Shown piece after piece: positions 5,982-6,091 of a stretch of DNA of 6,091 bases. The position numbers and the translations under genes are program-made. Every line of letters begins with the position of its first letter. Position 1 is the first letter of the stretch. Origin of the DNA: Candidatus Zixiibacteriota bacterium (GTDB taxonomy: Bacteria; Zixibacteria; MSB-5A5; GN15; PGXB01); assembly GCA_030591405.1 (NCBI GenBank), contig JAUVBC010000146.1, forward strand, positions 1-6,091. The letters are read 5' to 3'. The notes beneath the pieces are model-generated. The model was not told where the DNA came from. It was given only the letters and a program-made list of their open reading frames with translations, and made no database searches.

Positions 5982-6091
5982 GTGGCAAAATTCAGGCAAA
6001 AATTAAAGAATCATCTTGTCTATGGTTTTATAAAATTTATCGTTTTAGTTTTTAACATCTTGCCAAGAAATATCTGTCTTTTTTTTGGGTC
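5982..6091 (+). CDS. Probable lipid A late acyltransferase (LpxL/HtrB family), N-terminal fragment
   Basis: The first 36 codons are visible and the frame is open to the window end. The start is GTG at 5982: the kdsD stop at 5973-5975 is in the same frame, only ATT and CCG lie between, and no in-frame ATG follows. The peptide has a basic start (KFRQKLKNHL), a hydrophobic segment at about 14-26 and LPRNICLFFG (27-36). This is the usual opening of LpxL/LpxM-type acyltransferases, an N-terminal membrane anchor followed by a conserved LP and a later G. Those enzymes add a secondary acyl chain to Kdo-bearing lipid A on the inner face of the inner membrane, which fits a gene directly after the Kdo genes. 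The HX4D catalytic motif lies beyond the window, so the family is inferred from a short stretch and the context. Another small membrane protein is possible. Confidence 0.55.
   Translation, partial: MAKFRQKLKNHLVYGFIKFIVLVFNILPRNICLFFG

Noticed and set aside
6077..6091. T-run at the right edge, considered as a terminator tail.
   Set aside because: No GC-rich stem precedes it, and it encodes Leu-Phe-Phe-Gly within the open acyltransferase-like frame.

Overview
The window looks like chromosomal DNA from a Gram-negative (diderm) bacterium of moderate, AT-leaning base composition. It contains genes for making Kdo, the inner sugar of lipopolysaccharide, and a MacA-type periplasmic adaptor, both of which imply an outer membrane. 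The KdsA sequence (KANRLS variant, QIPAFLCRQT block) resembles, from memory, proteins of the FCB superphylum and neighbouring uncultured phyla. The good Shine-Dalgarno sequences before kdsA and kdsC and the near-consensus sigma-70 promoter argue against Bacteroidota itself. I cannot name the organism, and the phylum-level suggestion is an inference.

The layout is two divergent transcription units either side of a 153-base spacer (3076-3228). Leftward on the minus strand are a HlyD/MacA-family adaptor (3075-1987), an ABC permease of the MacB/FtsX type (1983-748) and a second, paralogous permease (744 to beyond base 1). The gaps are only 3 bases, so these form one operon. No ATP-binding subunit lies in the window. 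The two permeases align without gaps over their first 190 residues, about 43% identical by hand count, so they arose by duplication and may form a heterodimer.

Rightward on the plus strand are a small DUF4430-like lipoprotein (3229-3612), kdsA (3643-4446), kdsC (4467-5003), kdsD (5013-5975) and the start of a probable lipid A late acyltransferase of the LpxL/HtrB family (5982 to the window end). Gaps are 6 to 30 bases and no terminator is visible, so this also reads as one operon. KdsD isomerises ribulose 5-phosphate to arabinose 5-phosphate, KdsA condenses that with phosphoenolpyruvate to Kdo 8-phosphate, and KdsC removes the phosphate to give Kdo. CMP activation (KdsB) and transfer (WaaA) are not in the window. 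The acyltransferase would act on the Kdo-lipid A product.

The spacer carries a near-consensus promoter (TTGACA, 17 bases, TATTAT) for the rightward unit. A perfect 6+6 inverted repeat covers its -35 box and could act as an operator. Most of the window is conventional. The less expected items are the lipoprotein heading a Kdo operon, the palindrome over the promoter, the duplicated permeases without a visible ATPase, and small departures from family motifs in KdsC and KdsD. I found no RNA genes, insertion sequences, CRISPR arrays or other mobile DNA, and no clear sign of a wholly new system.
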